Shown here one piece after another: positions 21,186 through 31,313 of a stretch of DNA of 64,000 bases. Source of the stretch: Burkholderia sp. S171 (GTDB taxonomy: Bacteria; Pseudomonadota; Gammaproteobacteria; Burkholderiales; Burkholderiaceae); assembly GCF_009766085.1 (NCBI RefSeq), contig NZ_LMUF01000026.1:460-64459 (forward strand), in the 5' to 3' direction. The notes beneath the pieces were generated by a model. That model was not told the DNA's origin. It searched no databases and saw only the letters and a program-made list of their open reading frames with translations. Each line of letters begins with the position of its first letter. Positions within the stretch are counted from its first letter, which is position 1. The position numbers were made by a program, and so were the translations under genes.

Positions 21186-22129
21186 CGAGCAACGTAATCG
21201 ACCCCACGGTATTTGGCAAAGTGGCCGTGCTGCTTGGCGGGGAAACGGCTGAGCGCGAGGTATCGCTGAATTCAGGGCGTCTTGTGCTGCAAGGATTACG
21301 CGATGCCGGCATCGACGCGCATCCGTTCGATCCGGCGGAACGGCCGCTGGCCGAGTTGAAGTCCGAAGGGTTTGCTCGCGTGTTTATCGCGTTGCACGGC
21401 GGGTACGGCGAGAACGGCCAGTTGCAGGGTGCGCTCGATTTCTACGGCATCAAGTACACGGGCAGCGGTGTGCTGGGTTCGGCGCTCGGTCTCGATAAAT
21501 TCCGCACGAAGCTGGTGTGGCAGCAAACCGGCGTGCCGACGCCGCCGTTCGAAGTCGTGATGCGCGGCGACGACTACGAAGCCGCGGCGCAGAAGGTTAT
21601 TCTGAAGCTCGGTTTGCCGCTGTTCGTTAAGCCGGCGAGCGAAGGATCGAGCGTTGCCGTGATCAAGGTGAAGAGCGCCGAAACGCTGGTGCCGGCGCTG
21701 ATCGAAGCGGCGAAGTTCGACAAGATCGTGCTGGTCGAGAAGAGCATTGAAGGTGGCGGTGAGTACACGTGCTGTATCGCGGGCGACCTGGATTTGCCGA
21801 TCATCAAGATCGTGCCGGCCGGCGAGTTCTACGACTACAACGCGAAGTACATCGCCGACGACACGCAGTACCCAATTCCCTGCGGCCTCACGCCCGCCGA
21901 CGAAACGCGCATGAAGGCACTTTCGCGCCGCGCGTTCGATGTGCTCGGCTGCACCGATTGGGGCCGTGCCGATTTCATGATGGACGGTGACGGCAATCCG
22001 TACTTCCTGGAAGTGAACACCGCGCCGGGCATGACGGATCACTCGTTGCCGCCGAAAGCGGCGCGTGCGGTCGGGATCAGCTACAAGGATTTAGTGGTGA
22101 AAGTGTTGTCGTTGACCTTGCAGGACTGA
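21182..22129 (+). CDS. ddlB: D-alanine--D-alanine ligase
   Basis: ATP-grasp ligase that makes the D-Ala-D-Ala dipeptide used by MurF. The ATG at 21182 overlaps the murC stop in an ATGA junction and gives 315 residues, the usual DdlB length; an in-frame ATG at 21137 inside murC would add 15 unlikely residues. Seen in order: [17 protein letters not shown], the LHGGYGENG segment, [11 protein letters not shown] and the metal-binding [14 protein letters not shown]. Confidence 0.95.
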   Translation: MTSNVIDPTVFGKVAVLLGGETAEREVSLNSGRLVLQGLRDAGIDAHPFDPAERPLAELKSEGFARVFIALHGGYGENGQLQGALDFYGIKYTGSGVLGSALGLDKFRTKLVWQQTGVPTPPFEVVMRGDDYEAAAQKVILKLGLPLFVKPASEGSSVAVIKVKSAETLVPALIEAAKFDKIVLVEKSIEGGGEYTCCIAGDLDLPIIKIVPAGEFYDYNAKYIADDTQYPIPCGLTPADETRMKALSRRAFDVLGCTDWGRADFMMDGDGNPYFLEVNTAPGMTDHSLPPKAARAVGISYKDLVVKVLSLTLQD

Positions 22130-22140
22130 AGCGAAAGAAC

Positions 22141-22893
22141 ATGTGGAATAACGCTCGCCAACTGAACCTCACGGCCAACGCACTGCACGTATTGCTCGTG
22201 TTCGTGCTGCTTGGGGCCGCCGGGTACTGGGCGATCCAGCGGCCGGAGTTCCGCCTGCGCGAGATCCAGATTGACGGCGACACATCGCACATCAATTCGC
22301 CGACTGTGCGCGCAAGCGTGGTGGGGCATTTGAAGGGCAACTACTTCACCGTCGATCTTGATGCAGCTCGCACCGCGTTCGAACAGATGCCGTGGGTGCG
22401 CCACGCGAGCGTGCGGCGCGTGTGGCCGAATGCGCTGGCGGTAACGCTGGAAGAGTTCAAGCCGCTCGGCACGTGGGGCACGGATCAACTGGTGAGCGTG
22501 GACGGCGATCTGTTCACGGCGAACCAGGGCGAGCTCGATGACGACCTGCCCGCGTTCGAAGGGCCGGATGGATCGGCGAAAGAAGTGGTCGCGCGCTATC
22601 ACGATTTCACGAAGTGGTTTGCACCGCTCGATGCGCATCCGGAAGAAGTCATCTTGTCGCCGCGATATGCGTGGACAGTGAAGCTTTCGAACGGGACGCA
22701 GATCGAGTTGGGACGCGAGCGCAATCAGGACACGTTGTTTGATCGCAGCCGACGGTTCGTGGCGGCGTGGTCGGCGGTGACGGGGCGGTGGGGAAATGAC
22801 ATCGAGTACGCGGATTTGCGCTATCCGAACGGCTTTGCGATCAAGGCCGCCGGCATGCGCTTCATCAGCGACACCGACAAAGCGAAGAAGTAA
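22141..22893 (+). CDS. ftsQ: Cell division protein FtsQ
   Basis: Bitopic inner-membrane divisome scaffold. It has 250 residues: a short cytoplasmic part, one membrane segment near residues 12-35 (ALHVLLVFVLLGAAGYWAI), a POTRA domain (FRLREIQIDGD onward) and the FtsQ beta domain. It stands between ddlB and ftsA as expected. Confidence 0.93.
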   Translation: MWNNARQLNLTANALHVLLVFVLLGAAGYWAIQRPEFRLREIQIDGDTSHINSPTVRASVVGHLKGNYFTVDLDAARTAFEQMPWVRHASVRRVWPNALAVTLEEFKPLGTWGTDQLVSVDGDLFTANQGELDDDLPAFEGPDGSAKEVVARYHDFTKWFAPLDAHPEEVILSPRYAWTVKLSNGTQIELGRERNQDTLFDRSRRFVAAWSAVTGRWGNDIEYADLRYPNGFAIKAAGMRFISDTDKAKK

Positions 22894-22920
22894 GCAGACA
22901 TCACAGGCAATGAGCACCCT

Positions 22921-24153
22921 ATGAGCAAAGACTATAAAGACTTGCTGGTCGCCCTCGACATCGGGACGTCGAAGGTGGTGGCGATCGTCGCCGAGTTGAA
23001 AGGCGAAGGCCACTACGAGGTGATCGGGCTCGGACAGAGCGACTCGAAGGGATTGAAAAAGGGCGTGGTGGTGAATATTGAAGCCACCGTCCAGTCAATC
23101 CAGCGAGCGCTCGAAGAAGCCGAACTGATGGCCGATTGCAAGATCACGAACGTGTTCACCGGCATTGCCGGAAGCCACATTCGAAGCTTCAACTCGAGCG
23201 GCATGGTTGCCATCAAGGACAAGGAAGTCACGCAGACCGACGTGGCGCGCGTGATCGAAACGGCCAAGGCGATCAACATCCCGACCGATCAGCAGGTGCT
23301 GCATATCCTGACGCAGGAATTCATCATCGATGGCCAGGAAGATGTGCGCGAGCCGATCGGCATGAGCGGCATCCGGCTGGAAGTGAAGGTGCACATCGTG
23401 ACGGGCGCGGTGAGCGCGGCGCAGAACATCGTGAAGTGCGTGCGCCGCTGCGGCCTCGAAGTGAACGACCTGATTCTCCAGCCGCTGGCTTCGTCGCTGG
23501 CCGTGTTGACCGAGGACGAGAAGGAACTGGGCGTAGTGCTGGTGGATATCGGCGGCGGCACGACCGACATCGCAATCTTCAGCGAAGGCGCAATCCGCCA
23601 TACGGCGGTGATTCCTATCGCCGGCGATCAGATCACGAGCGACGTCGCCATGGCATTGCGCACGCCGACGCCCGATGCGGAAGATATCAAGGTGAGCTAC
23701 GGGATCGCGAAGCAGGCGCTTGCTGATCCGGATGAAATGATCGAAGTGCCGGGACTTGGCGAGCGCGGTCCGCGCACGTTGTCGCGGCAAGCGTTGGCGG
23801 CTGTTGTCGAACCGCGCGTTGAAGAACTGTTCTCGCTCGTGCAGCAGGTCGTGCGCGAGTCGGGTTACGAAGAGTTGCTGAGCAGTGGCGTGGTGCTGAC
23901 CGGCGGTGCATCGATGATGCCCGGCATGGTCGAACTCGGCGAAGACATTTTCCTGAAGCCGGTGCGTATCGGCGTGCCCGAATACGCGGGCGGTCTGGCC
24001 GATGTGGTTCGCAATCCGCGTTATTCCACAGCGATGGGTTTGCTCGTCGAAGGCCGTTCACAGCGCATGCGTGGCCGCAAGGTCGCCGTGCAGTCCGGAT
24101 CGATGGGGCAGGTTTTGGGACGCATGAAAGATTGGTTCCTGGGAAATTTCTGA
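22921..24153 (+). CDS. ftsA: Cell division protein FtsA
   Basis: Actin-like ATPase that tethers FtsZ to the inner membrane. It has 410 residues. Phosphate-binding loops are visible as VALDIGTSKVVAIV and VDIGGGTTDIAIF, with the adenosine-binding LTGGASMMPGM near the C-terminus. The final residues (LGRMKDWFLGNF) form the amphipathic membrane-targeting helix. ftsZ follows after 99 bases. Confidence 0.95.
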   Translation: MSKDYKDLLVALDIGTSKVVAIVAELKGEGHYEVIGLGQSDSKGLKKGVVVNIEATVQSIQRALEEAELMADCKITNVFTGIAGSHIRSFNSSGMVAIKDKEVTQTDVARVIETAKAINIPTDQQVLHILTQEFIIDGQEDVREPIGMSGIRLEVKVHIVTGAVSAAQNIVKCVRRCGLEVNDLILQPLASSLAVLTEDEKELGVVLVDIGGGTTDIAIFSEGAIRHTAVIPIAGDQITSDVAMALRTPTPDAEDIKVSYGIAKQALADPDEMIEVPGLGERGPRTLSRQALAAVVEPRVEELFSLVQQVVRESGYEELLSSGVVLTGGASMMPGMVELGEDIFLKPVRIGVPEYAGGLADVVRNPRYSTAMGLLVEGRSQRMRGRKVAVQSGSMGQVLGRMKDWFLGNF

Positions 24154-24252
24154 ACACAAAGAATTCGCGCTGGTGCCGGCGGCTGGCGCGCGACAAGAGG
24201 TTGCCCGATCTCTTGCCGAATAACGCCGATTTTCATTCTTGACGGAGGCAAT

Positions 24253-25446
24253 ATGGATTTCGAAATGCTGGAAACGGAAACCAACGGAACGATCATCAAG
24301 GTCGTCGGTGTTGGTGGCGCAGGCGGTAATGCAGTGCAGCACATGATCAACCGCGGGGTCCAGGGCGTGGACTTCATCGTGATGAATACGGATGCGCAGG
24401 CGCTCGCGCGTTCGCGTGCCACTCAGGTGATCCAGTTGGGCAATACGGGTCTCGGAGCAGGCGCGAAGCCGGACATGGGCAAAGCCGCAGCGGAAGATGC
24501 GCGTGAGCGTATCGCCGATGCATTGCGCGGCGCGCACATGGTGTTCATCACCGCAGGCATGGGTGGCGGCACGGGTACGGGTGCAGCACCGGTCGTGGCT
24601 CAGATCGCGAAGGAAATGGGTATCTTGACCGTGGGTGTGGTCAGCAAGCCGTTCGAGTTTGAAGGCGGCCGCCGCATGCGCGTGGCTGAAGCGGGATCGC
24701 AGCAACTGGAGGATCACGTCGACTCGCTGATCGTCGTTCTGAACGACAAGCTGTTCGAGGTGATGGGCGATGACGCTGAGATGGACAAGTGCTTCCAGTG
24801 CGCTGATGACGTGTTGAACAACGCCGTTGCCGGCATCGCGGAAATCATCAACGTCGACGGGCTGGTCAACGTCGACTTCGAAGACGTGAAGACGGTAATG
24901 GGTGAGCAAGGCAAGGCGATGATGGGCACGGCTACGGTCGCTGGTGTCGATCGTGCACGCCTGGCTGCTGAACAAGCGGTCGCAAGTCCGCTGCTGGAAG
25001 GCGTGGATCTGTCGGGTGCACGTGGCGTGCTGGTGAACATTACGTCGAGCCGTTCGCTGCGCTTGTCGGAAACGCGCGAAGTGATGAACACGATCAAGTC
25101 TTATGCAGCAGAAGACGCGACCGTGATCTTCGGTGCGGTGTATGACGATGCAATGGGCGACGCATTGCGCGTGACGGTTGTAGCCACGGGCCTCGGCCGT
25201 GCAGCGAAGAAGCAACAAGCTGCGCCGATGACCCTCCTGCGTACTGGCACGGACAATGCACCGATCGCGCATGCGCAGCACAGCTACGCACCGCAGCAAT
25301 CGAACGGCACGGACTACGGCGCGCTGGATACGCCGGCTGTGTGGCGTTCGTCGCGTGAAACGGCGGCTTCGCACGTGCAGGCGCTGCAGGAAAAGGGCGT
25401 CGATACGTATGACATTCCGGCGTTCTTGCGTAAGCAAGCCGACTGA
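24253..25446 (+). CDS. ftsZ: Cell division GTPase FtsZ
   Basis: Tubulin-like GTPase forming the Z ring. It has 397 residues. The N-terminal glycine loop is [13 protein letters not shown], the tubulin signature [10 protein letters not shown] is near residue 105, and the C-terminal interaction peptide is [11 protein letters not shown], which binds FtsA and ZapD. A strong GGAGG lies eight bases before the ATG. The 99-base gap after ftsA may carry a separate promoter, but none is clear. It ends the dcw cluster. Confidence 0.96.
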   Translation: MDFEMLETETNGTIIKVVGVGGAGGNAVQHMINRGVQGVDFIVMNTDAQALARSRATQVIQLGNTGLGAGAKPDMGKAAAEDARERIADALRGAHMVFITAGMGGGTGTGAAPVVAQIAKEMGILTVGVVSKPFEFEGGRRMRVAEAGSQQLEDHVDSLIVVLNDKLFEVMGDDAEMDKCFQCADDVLNNAVAGIAEIINVDGLVNVDFEDVKTVMGEQGKAMMGTATVAGVDRARLAAEQAVASPLLEGVDLSGARGVLVNITSSRSLRLSETREVMNTIKSYAAEDATVIFGAVYDDAMGDALRVTVVATGLGRAAKKQQAAPMTLLRTGTDNAPIAHAQHSYAPQQSNGTDYGALDTPAVWRSSRETAASHVQALQEKGVDTYDIPAFLRKQAD

Positions 25447-25716
25447 TTGTGCTTGCCGGGCGGTTGTTTTTTTGTATTAAACACCCGTAGGCAAATGCTT
25501 CAGGCGAAGTTCGTGCTGTCTCAGTTTCAGGCCGCGTCTGCTGGACGCTGGACTGTGGCGGAGTGACCGCTTCGATTACGTTCATCATCGTCTATATTGA
25601 GATGAGATCGAACAGCGAAAGCGGGCGTGGCGCGACGACGTTGGCGTGATGATGTGTGATGAATCAAGTAGCAAATCGCTGGCGCGACCAGCACTGACTC
25701 AGTGAAAGGCCGATCC

Positions 25717-26220
25717 ATGATCAAGACTGGTGAAACGCTCCCCGACGAACGCCTCTTCGAATTTATCGATGTAGCGACGGAGGGTTGCGCCGTGGGACCG
25801 AACGGTTTCTCGGTACGCGAGCGGACGGCGGGCAAGCGCGTGGTGATCTTCGGATTGCCGGGCGCGTTCACGCCCACCTGTTCCGCTAGGCACGTGCCAG
25901 GTTTTATCGACAACGCAGAGAAGCTGGCTGCCGCGGGTATCGATGAAATCTGGTGTGTCTCCGTCAACGACGCGTTCGTCATGAGCGCGTGGGGACGCGA
26001 TCTTCAAACCTCGGGCAAGGTGAAGATGATCGCCGACGGCAGCGCGCGTTTTACCCGAGCACTCGGCCTGGAGCAGGATTTGTCGGAGCGTGGCATGGGA
26101 ATTCGCTCCCAGCGTTACGCGATGGTGGTCGAGGACAGCGTGGTCAAGACGCTGAATCTCGAAGCACCCGGCAAGTTTGAAGTCAGCAGCGCTGAGAGCG
26201 TACTGGCGACGTTGGGCTGA
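25717..26220 (+). CDS. Prx5-type peroxiredoxin
   Basis: Thiol peroxidase that reduces hydroperoxides. The chosen start is ATG at 25717 (MIKTGETLPDERL), giving 167 residues; a GTG at 25702 is in frame but weaker. The peroxidatic cysteine lies in PGAFTPTCSARH near residue 50, the signature of the Prx5/hybrid peroxiredoxin group. RYAMVVEDSVV and the C-terminal ESVLATL also fit. A second cysteine (WCVSV) lies near residue 79. The gene stands between ftsZ and lpxC, a placement I recall for related Burkholderiaceae. Confidence 0.88.
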   Translation: MIKTGETLPDERLFEFIDVATEGCAVGPNGFSVRERTAGKRVVIFGLPGAFTPTCSARHVPGFIDNAEKLAAAGIDEIWCVSVNDAFVMSAWGRDLQTSGKVKMIADGSARFTRALGLEQDLSERGMGIRSQRYAMVVEDSVVKTLNLEAPGKFEVSSAESVLATLG

Positions 26221-26586
26221 TGTTTCAAGCGATGTTGAGTTGATGTTGGGCTCGTTTCAGGCCGATAAGGCGAGCGTTGTGTTGCATCCGTGCCACACAA
26301 AATGACGTTCGCGCGCTCTCTTGAAATGCGCCGCAACAAAGTCGCAACAAAGCCGTAACGCGGTGCCGATGTCCGGGAATGCCTCCATTCCGGTCATCGG
26401 CCCGACCCTCCTTGTTTTCGCGTGGCAAAACGTCTGACGTGCCGAAATTACCCGGTAACTTGGAGAAACAAGTTGCAAGGTTCCGCCCGGGACGACGCGA
26501 AGCGATTGGAGTATACTTCGCGCTATTGAATACAAATTCACGATTGATTCTCTCAATCGAGAGTCACAATCGAAGCGAAAAAAATC
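26221..26586. other. 366-base interval upstream of lpxC with two inverted repeats
   Basis: No gene is seen. A 35-base hairpin at 26366-26400 pairs CCGATG with CATCGG, CCGG with CCGG and AATG with CATT around a CCTC loop, with one mismatch and one bulge. A second repeat at 26457-26474 is AACTTG-gagaaa-CAAGTT. TATACT at 26512-26517 could be a -10 element for lpxC but lacks a good -35. The long hairpin has no U-tract, so it is not a standard terminator of the peroxiredoxin gene. Confidence 0.5.
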
Positions 26587-27504
26587 ATGTTGAAGCAGCG
26601 AACCATTAAAACCATCGTCAAAACTGTCGGGATCGGCCTGCATTCGGGCCGCAAGGTGGATTTGACGCTTCGGCCCGCGCCGGCCAACACCGGTATTGTC
26701 TTTGCGCGTATCGACCTGGCTGTGCCGGTGGACATTCCTGTGTCGGCCCTGGCTATCGGCGACACGCGGCTGGCTTCCGTGTTGCAGAAGGACGGCGCGC
26801 GCGTGTCGACCATCGAGCATTTGATGTCGGCATGCGCGGGACTGGGTATCGACAATTTGTACGTCGATGTCACGGCTGAAGAAATCCCGATTATGGATGG
26901 CAGCGCTGCTTCGTTCGTGTTTCTGATTCAATCGGCGGGCATTGAAGAGCAGAACGCGGCAAAGAAATTCATCAAGGTGACGAAGCCGGTTGAAATCCGC
27001 GACGGCGATAAATTCGCGCGTCTCGATCCGTATTTCGGCTTCAAACTGAAATTCACCATCGATTTCCGCCATCCGGCTGTCGATAAGACCGGGCAGGCGC
27101 TTGAAGTCGACTTTGCGAATACGTCGTACGTCCGGGATATTGCCCGTGCACGGACGTTCGGTTTTGCGCACGAAGTGGAAATGATGCGGGAACTCGGCTT
27201 GGCGCGGGGCGGCAGTATGGACAACGCCATCGTGCTGGACGAATACCGGATTCTGAATAACGACGGTTTGCGTTATGAAGACGAGTTTGTGAAGCACAAG
27301 ATGCTGGATGCGATTGGTGACTTGTATGTGGTTGGTCATCCGTTGCTGGCGTCGTACGCCGCCTATAAGGGCGGTCACGCAATGAATAACATGCTTCTGC
27401 GTGAATTACTGGCGCACGAAGACGCGTACGAAATCGTCACGTTCGAAGACAAGCAAGCGGCACCGCGTGGTTTCGCTTTCGACACCCAGACGGCGTTTGC
27501 GTAA
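26587..27504 (+). CDS. lpxC: UDP-3-O-acyl-N-acetylglucosamine deacetylase
   Basis: Zinc-dependent deacetylase that catalyses the committed step of lipid A synthesis. It has 305 residues. The zinc-binding [14 protein letters not shown] lies near residue 78 and the later ligands in [10 protein letters not shown] near residue 238. The catalytic [13 protein letters not shown] region follows near residue 262. The start at 26587 has an A-rich upstream region but no strong Shine-Dalgarno match. Confidence 0.95.
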   Translation: MLKQRTIKTIVKTVGIGLHSGRKVDLTLRPAPANTGIVFARIDLAVPVDIPVSALAIGDTRLASVLQKDGARVSTIEHLMSACAGLGIDNLYVDVTAEEIPIMDGSAASFVFLIQSAGIEEQNAAKKFIKVTKPVEIRDGDKFARLDPYFGFKLKFTIDFRHPAVDKTGQALEVDFANTSYVRDIARARTFGFAHEVEMMRELGLARGGSMDNAIVLDEYRILNNDGLRYEDEFVKHKMLDAIGDLYVVGHPLLASYAAYKGGHAMNNMLLRELLAHEDAYEIVTFEDKQAAPRGFAFDTQTAFA

Positions 27505-27527
27505 AGTATTTAGCAAGTCAGAATAAA

Positions 27528-27563
27528 ATGAGCGGCTGCTTTCGAGCGCCGCTCATTTTTTTT
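27528..27563 (+). terminator. Intrinsic terminator between convergent lpxC and dciA
   Basis: ATGAGCGGC and GCCGCTCAT form a perfect nine-base stem around an 11-base loop, followed by eight T residues. It is a good terminator for lpxC. On the minus strand it also works as a weaker terminator, and the dciA stop codon (27555-27553) lies inside its stem. Confidence 0.9.
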
Positions 27564-28044
27564 GTGCTTTCGCGTGATGGCGCGCGGCCATTTTCGCGAG
27601 CGCTTCCTGAAGCGGCGACGGTTCCAGCGTTTCCGCGAGCGTTTGCAACGCGTCGGCCCCGGCGGCAGACATGCGCGCTTGTTTGGGCGGCACGACGTCT
27701 TTCATCGCCTGCGGCCGTACGCGAATCTTCAGAGCATTCACTGCCCAGCCGCGTTGTTGTAAATCCACTAAAAGACGCGGTTCGATGTGCCGGAGGCGGG
27801 CGGCGAGCGCGTTATGGCCGGCGAAAAGGGCCAATACGCCGTCTTTAATGAAGCCCGGTTCCACGTTGGATCCAAGATAATCCGGCAGGAGCGCCACCAG
27901 ATCGCGTTGCAGTGCCGTCACTTGCTCGACGCCGGCACGCAGGGCGAGAAACTCGCTGGTGCGCCCGAGCACCTCCGTCAGCGCTTGCGGCTTGCGCGGA
28001 TCGAAGCGTGGCGGGGGCCTTGAATTCGGCGGAAATCGGCTCAT
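27553..28044 (-). CDS. dciA: DUF721/DciA-family protein (replicative helicase loader)
   Basis: A 163-residue DUF721 protein. Members of this family, called DciA, help load the replicative helicase DnaB in bacteria without DnaC. The DUF721 core runs from about residue 20 to 110 (LGRTSEFLALRAGVEQ, LVALLPDYLGS, LQQRGWAVNALKIRVRP). The N-terminus is Pro/Arg-rich and the C-terminus is Ala/Lys-rich, both probably disordered. It is divergent from secA and convergent with lpxC. The function is by family membership only. Confidence 0.8.
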   Translation of the reverse strand: MSRFPPNSRPPPRFDPRKPQALTEVLGRTSEFLALRAGVEQVTALQRDLVALLPDYLGSNVEPGFIKDGVLALFAGHNALAARLRHIEPRLLVDLQQRGWAVNALKIRVRPQAMKDVVPPKQARMSAAGADALQTLAETLEPSPLQEALAKMAARHHAKAQKK

Positions 28045-28305
28045 TTTTCAATCTGTGGGGGCTGGCGGTGATGCGCTGATTGTAACGCTGCGCACCACGC
28101 GGCATGGCAGTGCGCTTCCCGGTTTGAAGCGGACGGGCCGCCGCCGGGCCGATGTACCACAAACGATGTGCACGCAAGCTGTATCGGGGGCGCGTGCTAA
28201 AATCCCCGATTCGATTTCACCCATGGACTTAAGCCGCCGAGGTTCCCCGAACTGGGACGCAGCCAGCGCGCTCTAAGCCGATACCGCGACGCAGACACTG
28301 ATCCG

Positions 28306-31116
28306 ATGACCACCGGTTTCCTCCAAAAGTTTTTTGGCAGTCGCAACCAGCGCCTAGTCAAGCAGTACCAAAAGACCGTTGCGGCGATCAATGCTTTCGA
28401 GCCGACGATCGAGCAGTACACGGACAAGCAACTGCGCGCGAAGACCGACGAGTTCCGTCAGCGCGTGGCGAGCGGCGAGTCGCTCGACCGGTTGCTGCCC
28501 GAAGCGTTCGCGGTGTGCCGTGAGGCCAGCAAACGCGTGCTGAAGATGCGTCACTTCGACGTCCAGCTGATCGGCGGCATGGTGCTGCATTACGGCAAGA
28601 TCGCGGAAATGCGCACGGGCGAGGGCAAGACGCTCGTTGCCACGCTGGCCGCGTATCTGAACGCGTTGTCCGGACGCGGTGTGCACGTGGTCACGGTGAA
28701 CGACTATCTCGCGCAACGCGACGCCGAGTGGATGGGCAAGCTCTACAACTTCCTGGGGTTGTCGTGGGGCATCAACCTGTCGCAGATGGAACACGCGCAG
28801 AAGCAGGAAGCCTACGCCGCGGACATCACGTACGGCACGAACAACGAGTTCGGCTTCGACTATCTGCGCGACAACATGGTCTACGAGACCCACGCGCGCG
28901 TGCAGCGTCCGCTGAATTTCGCGGTGGTCGACGAAGTGGACTCGATTCTTATCGATGAAGCGCGTACGCCGCTAATTATTTCCGGCCAGGCCGAAGATCA
29001 CACCGAACTCTACGTGCGCATGAACGCACTGCCGCCGCTGCTCGAGCAGCAGATCGGCGAAGAGAAGGCGGACGGCACGGGCGTCGAGAAAGTGGGCGAC
29101 TACACGCTCGACGAAAAAGCGCGTCAGGTTTTCCTCACGGAACAAGGTCACGAAAAGGCCGAGCGCCTGCTGGCCGAGTGGGGTCTGATCGGTGAAGGCG
29201 AGAGCCTTTACGCGGCGCAAAACATCACGTTGATGCACCACGTGTACGCCGCGTTGCGCGCACACACGTTGTTTTTCCGCGACCAGCATTACGTGGTTCA
29301 GGCCAATGAAGTCGTGATCGTCGACGAATTCACCGGCCGCATGATGACCGGCCGGCGCTGGTCGGACGGCCTGCATCAGGCCGTGGAAGCGAAGGAACAC
29401 GTCAAGATCCAGAACGAGAACCAGACGCTCGCGTCCATCACGTTCCAGAATTTTTTCCGCATGTACTCGAAGCTGTCCGGCATGACCGGTACGGCTGACA
29501 CCGAAGCGTACGAATTCAACGAGATCTACGGCCTGGAAACAGTCGTGATCCCGCCGAACCGTCCGCCGAAGCGCACCGACAAGCAGGATCAGATCTACAA
29601 GACGGCCAAGGAACGCTACGACGCCGTGACGCGCGATATCCGCGATTGCGTCGAGCGCGGACAGCCGGTGCTGGTGGGTACCACGTCCATCGAAGCGTCG
29701 GAATTGCTGTCGGGCCTGCTCACGCAAGCGGGTCTCAAGCACGAAGTGTTGAACGCCAAGCAGCACGCACGCGAAGCGGCCATTGTCGCGGAAGCGGGGC
29801 GGCCGGCTGCGGTCACCATTGCGACCAACATGGCCGGTCGCGGTACGGACATCGTGCTGGGCGGCAATGTGGAGAAGCAGTCGTCGTTTATCGACGCGGA
29901 CGAATCGCTCTCCGACGAAGAAAAACAACGCCGCATCAAGCATCTCGAAGACGAATGGCAAGCGCTGCACGACCGCGTGAAGGCGTCGGGCGGGCTGCAT
30001 ATCATTGGTACGGAACGGCATGAATCGCGTCGTATCGACAATCAATTGCGCGGACGTGCCGGACGTCAGGGCGATCCGGGTTCATCGCGGTTTTATCTGT
30101 CGCTTGACGACCCGCTTTTGCGTATTTTCGCCGGCGATCGCGTCCGGTCGATCATGGACCGCCTGAAGATGCCGGAAGGCGAGGCGATCGAGGCGGGCAT
30201 TGTCACGCGTTCGATCGAATCGGCGCAGCGCAAAGTGGAAGCGCGCAACTTCGACATTCGCAAGCAATTGCTCGAATATGACGATGTATCGAACGATCAG
30301 CGCAAGGTGATCTACCAGCAGCGCAATGAATTGCTCGAAGCGACCGATGTGGCCGAGACCATCACCGCCATGCGTCAGAGCGTGATCACCGAGGTGACGC
30401 GCACGTACGTTCCGGCGGCAAGCATTGAAGAGCAATGGAGCGCGCCGGAGCTGGAAGAGGCGCTGCGCAACGAATGGGCGCTCGATCTCGCCGTTCAGGA
30501 GATGATCAACGAGTCGAATTCCATCGACGCGGACGAGATTCTGGAAGCCGTGGTCACTGCCGCCGATGAAAGCTACGAGGCGAAGGTCGCGCTGGTCGGA
30601 CGTGAATCGTTCAGCGCATTCGAGCGTTCGATCATGCTGCAGACGCTCGACAGCCGCTGGCGTGAGCACCTTGCCGCACTGGATCACCTGCGTCAGGGCA
30701 TCCATCTGCGTGGTTACGCGCAGAAAAACCCGAAGCAGGAATACAAGCGCGAGGCGTTCGAACTGTTCGCCGCCATGCTCGATTCGGTAAAGCAGGAAGT
30801 CACGCGGGTCGTGATGAACGTGCAGATCCAGTCGCCGGAACAGCTTGAAGAAGCCGCCGAACAGTATGAAGAGAAGGGCAGTCATCTGGAGAACGTGTCG
30901 TTCCAGCACGCTGACTTCGAAGAAGGCGGAGCGGCTGCGGCAGCCGTTGCGGCCAGCGCCACCACGCAGATGATCAATCAGGCGATGGCGTACGGCGACG
31001 ACACCACGGTTGCCACGCGCGTAGCGACCGACGACGTGCCGAAGGTCGGACGCAACGATCCGTGCCCGTGCGGCAGCGGCAAGAAGTACAAAAACTGTCA
31101 CGGCAAGCTCGCATAA
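28306..31116 (+). CDS. secA: Preprotein translocase ATPase SecA
   Basis: Motor of the Sec pathway that pushes preproteins through SecYEG. It has 936 residues. Walker A is MRTGEGKTL near residue 103; the Walker B/DEVD helicase motif is [14 protein letters not shown]; and [11 protein letters not shown] and [10 protein letters not shown] belong to the second nucleotide-binding fold. The C-terminal zinc motif [14 protein letters not shown] near residue 920 binds SecB and lipids. The gene is monocistronic. Confidence 0.96.
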   Translation: MTTGFLQKFFGSRNQRLVKQYQKTVAAINAFEPTIEQYTDKQLRAKTDEFRQRVASGESLDRLLPEAFAVCREASKRVLKMRHFDVQLIGGMVLHYGKIAEMRTGEGKTLVATLAAYLNALSGRGVHVVTVNDYLAQRDAEWMGKLYNFLGLSWGINLSQMEHAQKQEAYAADITYGTNNEFGFDYLRDNMVYETHARVQRPLNFAVVDEVDSILIDEARTPLIISGQAEDHTELYVRMNALPPLLEQQIGEEKADGTGVEKVGDYTLDEKARQVFLTEQGHEKAERLLAEWGLIGEGESLYAAQNITLMHHVYAALRAHTLFFRDQHYVVQANEVVIVDEFTGRMMTGRRWSDGLHQAVEAKEHVKIQNENQTLASITFQNFFRMYSKLSGMTGTADTEAYEFNEIYGLETVVIPPNRPPKRTDKQDQIYKTAKERYDAVTRDIRDCVERGQPVLVGTTSIEASELLSGLLTQAGLKHEVLNAKQHAREAAIVAEAGRPAAVTIATNMAGRGTDIVLGGNVEKQSSFIDADESLSDEEKQRRIKHLEDEWQALHDRVKASGGLHIIGTERHESRRIDNQLRGRAGRQGDPGSSRFYLSLDDPLLRIFAGDRVRSIMDRLKMPEGEAIEAGIVTRSIESAQRKVEARNFDIRKQLLEYDDVSNDQRKVIYQQRNELLEATDVAETITAMRQSVITEVTRTYVPAASIEEQWSAPELEEALRNEWALDLAVQEMINESNSIDADEILEAVVTAADESYEAKVALVGRESFSAFERSIMLQTLDSRWREHLAALDHLRQGIHLRGYAQKNPKQEYKREAFELFAAMLDSVKQEVTRVVMNVQIQSPEQLEEAAEQYEEKGSHLENVSFQHADFEEGGAAAAAVAASATTQMINQAMAYGDDTTVATRVATDDVPKVGRNDPCPCGSGKKYKNCHGKLA

Positions 31117-31163
31117 TCGACGGTGGAAGCGCAGTAGCGAGTAACAGGTAGCATTAGAGACAG

Positions 31164-31190
31164 CGACGCAGCAATGCGTCGTTTGTCTTT
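31164..31190 (+). terminator. Probable terminator of secA
   Basis: CGACGCA, a GCAA tetraloop and TGCGTCG form a seven-base stem, followed by TTTGTCTTT. The T tract is interrupted, so confidence is moderate. It lies about 50 bases after the secA stop. Confidence 0.55.
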
Positions 31191-31313
31191 GGCAGGCTGG
31201 TTTTGGTATCCCCGGACGTCCGTCTTTCAAACAAGTCAGGCTCCGTTTCTTTCATCTCCGTGTCGTTGCGCTTTCTGTGCACCGGCACTCGCCACTTTTA
31301 GCGAGTCGCGAAC

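Noticed and set aside
25447..25716. T-rich run after ftsZ considered as a terminator
   Set aside because: Seven T residues are present near 25470 but the sequence before them does not form a convincing stem. No other feature was seen in this interval.
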